Shown here: positions 62,420-64,000 of the stretch, piece after piece
How the letters are laid out: each line of letters opens with the position of its first letter
How positions within the stretch are numbered: the first letter of the stretch is position 1
Assembly: GCF_008119665.1 (NCBI RefSeq)
Contig: NZ_CP043046.1
Location: 1,302,001 to 1,366,000, forward strand
From: Pigmentiphaga aceris
GTDB lineage: Bacteria; Pseudomonadota; Gammaproteobacteria; Burkholderiales; Burkholderiaceae_B
Direction of reading: 5' to 3'
Length of the DNA: 64,000 nucleotides
Position numbers and translations under genes: made by a program
The notes under the pieces: model-generated
Seen by the model: the letters and a program-made list of their open reading frames with translations, nothing else
Databases searched by the model: none
What the model was told of the DNA's origin: nothing

Positions 62420-63507
62420 ATGCCACGGTGATTGGTCGAGCGGGTGATTCTTCGAACGGTGTACCGAGCGATTCCACCCGCAGCTTCGTCCGCATCGACC
62501 AGATCGATCGGCAGTTCGCGCCCAGTATCTCGATCGGTGATCGGATTGCTGCCAAGCTGGGCAGCAAGCTGGAGAAGCGCAGCGTGCATGCCGTCAACCG
62601 TGTCAGTCTGGACATTGCGCGCGGGCAGGCCGTGGGGCTGGTGGGTGAATCTGGCTGCGGCAAATCGACACTGGGGCGCATTGTTGCGGGCATCCTTCCG
62701 CCCAGCAGCGGTACGGTCAGCATCGACGGTGAGCCCGTGATGTCTGCGCAGCGCACGCCGGTGAAAACCACACGCCGCGTGCAACTGGTTTTTCAAGACC
62801 CGTTCGCCTCGCTGGACCCGCGCATGAAAGTGCGCGACATCATTGCCGAGGGGCCGATTGCGCACGGTCTGACGACCAAAGCTGATGCGGAGACTTACGT
62901 TCGGCGCTGGCTTGGCCTGGTGGGCCTGGACCCCGATCTGGGTTCACGTTATCCACACCAGTTTTCAGGCGGACAACGCCAGCGTGTAGCGATTGCCCGG
63001 GCGCTGGCGATGCAACCTGACATGCTGGTCTGCGACGAACCGGTGGCTTCGCTGGACGTGTCGATCCAGGCGCAGATCATCAACCTGTTGCTGAAGCTGC
63101 GACGTGAACTGGACCTGACGCTGCTGTTCATCTCGCACGATCTGTCGGTAGTGCATCACCTGTGCGAACGCGTGGCCGTCATGTACCTGGGCCGCATCGT
63201 TGAAGAGGGGCCGACCGAACAGGTCTATGCCGCGCCCGCCCACCCCTATACGCGTGCCTTGCTCGACAGCGTGCCAAAGCTGGTGATTGCGGACGACGTG
63301 AGCGTCACGTTCAAACCGATTCAAGGCGAATTGCCCTCGCCAATGAACCCGCCGCCAGGCTGCCATTTTCATGGCCGTTGTCCACACGCGGTAGAACGTT
63401 GTCGCGCAGAGGTACCGCCCCTGCGACAGATTGGCAACGCGCGTCTTGCCGCCTGTCATTTTGCCGAAGCCGTGCTGGCCGAGACACAGGCCGCTGCGGT
63501 GACGTGA
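62416..63507 (+). CDS. Peptide ABC transporter ATPase, DppF/OppF type
   Basis: 363 residues from GTG 62416, which overlaps the previous stop and has GGAG eight bases upstream; no nearer ATG fits. Walker A GESGCGKSTLG, Q-loop VFQDPFASLDPRMKV, signature FSGGQRQRVAIARAL, Walker B LVCDEPVASLD, H-loop FISHDLSVVHHL. C-terminal motif GCHFHGRCPHAVERC. Second ATPase of the importer. Confidence 0.94.
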   Translation: MNATVIGRAGDSSNGVPSDSTRSFVRIDQIDRQFAPSISIGDRIAAKLGSKLEKRSVHAVNRVSLDIARGQAVGLVGESGCGKSTLGRIVAGILPPSSGTVSIDGEPVMSAQRTPVKTTRRVQLVFQDPFASLDPRMKVRDIIAEGPIAHGLTTKADAETYVRRWLGLVGLDPDLGSRYPHQFSGGQRQRVAIARALAMQPDMLVCDEPVASLDVSIQAQIINLLLKLRRELDLTLLFISHDLSVVHHLCERVAVMYLGRIVEEGPTEQVYAAPAHPYTRALLDSVPKLVIADDVSVTFKPIQGELPSPMNPPPGCHFHGRCPHAVERCRAEVPPLRQIGNARLAACHFAEAVLAETQAAAVT

Positions 63508-63590
63508 ATGACCTTACAGGCCGTTAGTCGCAAGCATGCCGACGCCTGCCTATTTCGATTTCATTGTGATCATCCACTTGGAGCAAGACC

Positions 63591-64000
63591 ATGGAACCCT
63601 GGCAGTGGCCCGAAGAAAAATGGCGCGGCATTGTCGACAAAGTGCGTGCCGGTCGTAGCCTGAAGCCTGCGCAATGGAAAAACGGCGCGCGTTGCGCCGT
63701 GGCCCTGTCTTTCGATAGTGACCACGAAACCGGTGAACTGCGCGATGGCGGCGAGTCTCCCGGGCGCTTGTCGCAAGGCCAGTATGGCAATCGGGTCGGT
63801 ATTCCGCGCATTTTGGCCACGCTGAAAAAACACGACGTGCCAGCCAGCTTCTTTGTGCCTGCGGTGGTGGCGCTGCTGTACCCGGACGAGCAACGCGAGG
63901 TAGTGAGCCGTGGTCATGAAATCGGCCTGCACGGCTGGATTCACGAACTGAACACCAAGGTGCCGGCGGCCGACGAGCGCGACCTGCATTTCCGTTCCGC
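63591..64000 (+). CDS. Polysaccharide-deacetylase (NodB-fold) family protein (partial)
   Basis: ATG 63591 with GGAG eight bases upstream; 136 codons before the window ends. NodB motifs present so far are ALSFDSDHETG (metal Asp and catalytic Asp) and HEIGLHGWIHE (metal His pair). Members remove acyl groups from chitin, peptidoglycan or related sugars, or act on allantoin-like amides; the missing C-terminus prevents a choice. It follows the ABC operon by 83 bp and could process its substrate. Confidence 0.85.
   Translation, partial: MEPWQWPEEKWRGIVDKVRAGRSLKPAQWKNGARCAVALSFDSDHETGELRDGGESPGRLSQGQYGNRVGIPRILATLKKHDVPASFFVPAVVALLYPDEQREVVSRGHEIGLHGWIHELNTKVPAADERDLHFRS

Overview
The window looks like chromosomal DNA of a high-GC betaproteobacterium (Burkholderiales, most likely Alcaligenaceae in the Bordetella/Achromobacter neighbourhood). 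The basis is gene order (ccoI-ccoS-ccoNOQP-ccoG with an adjacent fnr-hemN, yjgA-pmbA, recG-oxyR-dps), perfect TTGAT-N4-ATCAA FNR sites, and codon usage with G/C at third positions. The genus is inferred; no rRNA is present to fix it.

Layout. 1-5340: partial isochorismatase-family hydrolase, a large acyl-CoA-ligase-like/GNAT protein, and gltX. 5560-6137: tRNA-Ala(GGC), tRNA-Glu(TTC) and tRNA-Asp(GTC) with promoter-like sequence and terminator. 6358-7998: a complete IS1182-type insertion sequence in the stem of a bidirectional terminator, with a 22-bp target duplication. 8124-13699: accessory-looking genes: a lipoprotein, a UvrD-like helicase with a C-terminal DUF5710-like segment coupled to a one-TM protein, and a secreted DUF5666-like protein. 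13979-17795: a PAP2 phosphatase, then a tightly overlapping four-gene set resembling the SiaABCD phosphatase/kinase/SiaC/diguanylate cyclase pathway.

17792-25390: cbb3 oxidase block, with Cu ATPase ccoI, ccoS, ccoNOQP, ccoG and a short fixH, under two identical FNR boxes. 25455-30869: Fur-box-headed ECF sigma / FecR / TonB receptor / PepSY iron-uptake cassette. 30854-36520: RHH protein, DJ-1/PfpI protein, fnr and hemN divergent around a third FNR-like site, a TauE/SafE-like membrane protein, an I9-inhibitor-like lipoprotein, a 13-bp minisatellite, and a universal stress protein. 36653-45234: esterase, mogA, yjgA, pmbA, an NDH-2-like dehydrogenase, an old-yellow-enzyme, moaC and an M48 metalloprotease. 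46441-55908: KimA-like permease, ridA, recG, oxyR, dps, a MarR/EamA divergent pair with two palindromic operators, and cidA/lrgA-lrgB. 57024-64000: peptide-type ABC system (binding protein, MarR regulator, two permeases, two ATPases) and the start of a polysaccharide deacetylase.

The most unusual feature is a pair of about 1-kb repeat elements at 45251-46398 and 55951-56926. Each fills a gap between convergent genes and consists of two inverted arms of about 405 bp. Each arm ends in a long hairpin whose loop is nearly constant in all four arms. The stem sequence differs between left-type and right-type arms, yet both strands of each stem change together. I do not recognise this family.

How the genes fit together: FNR, the cbb3 oxidase and its assembly factors, the anaerobic haem enzyme HemN and perhaps the universal stress protein form a low-oxygen regulon. 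The Fur/ECF cassette supplies iron. OxyR and Dps handle peroxide. MogA and MoaC belong to molybdopterin synthesis.
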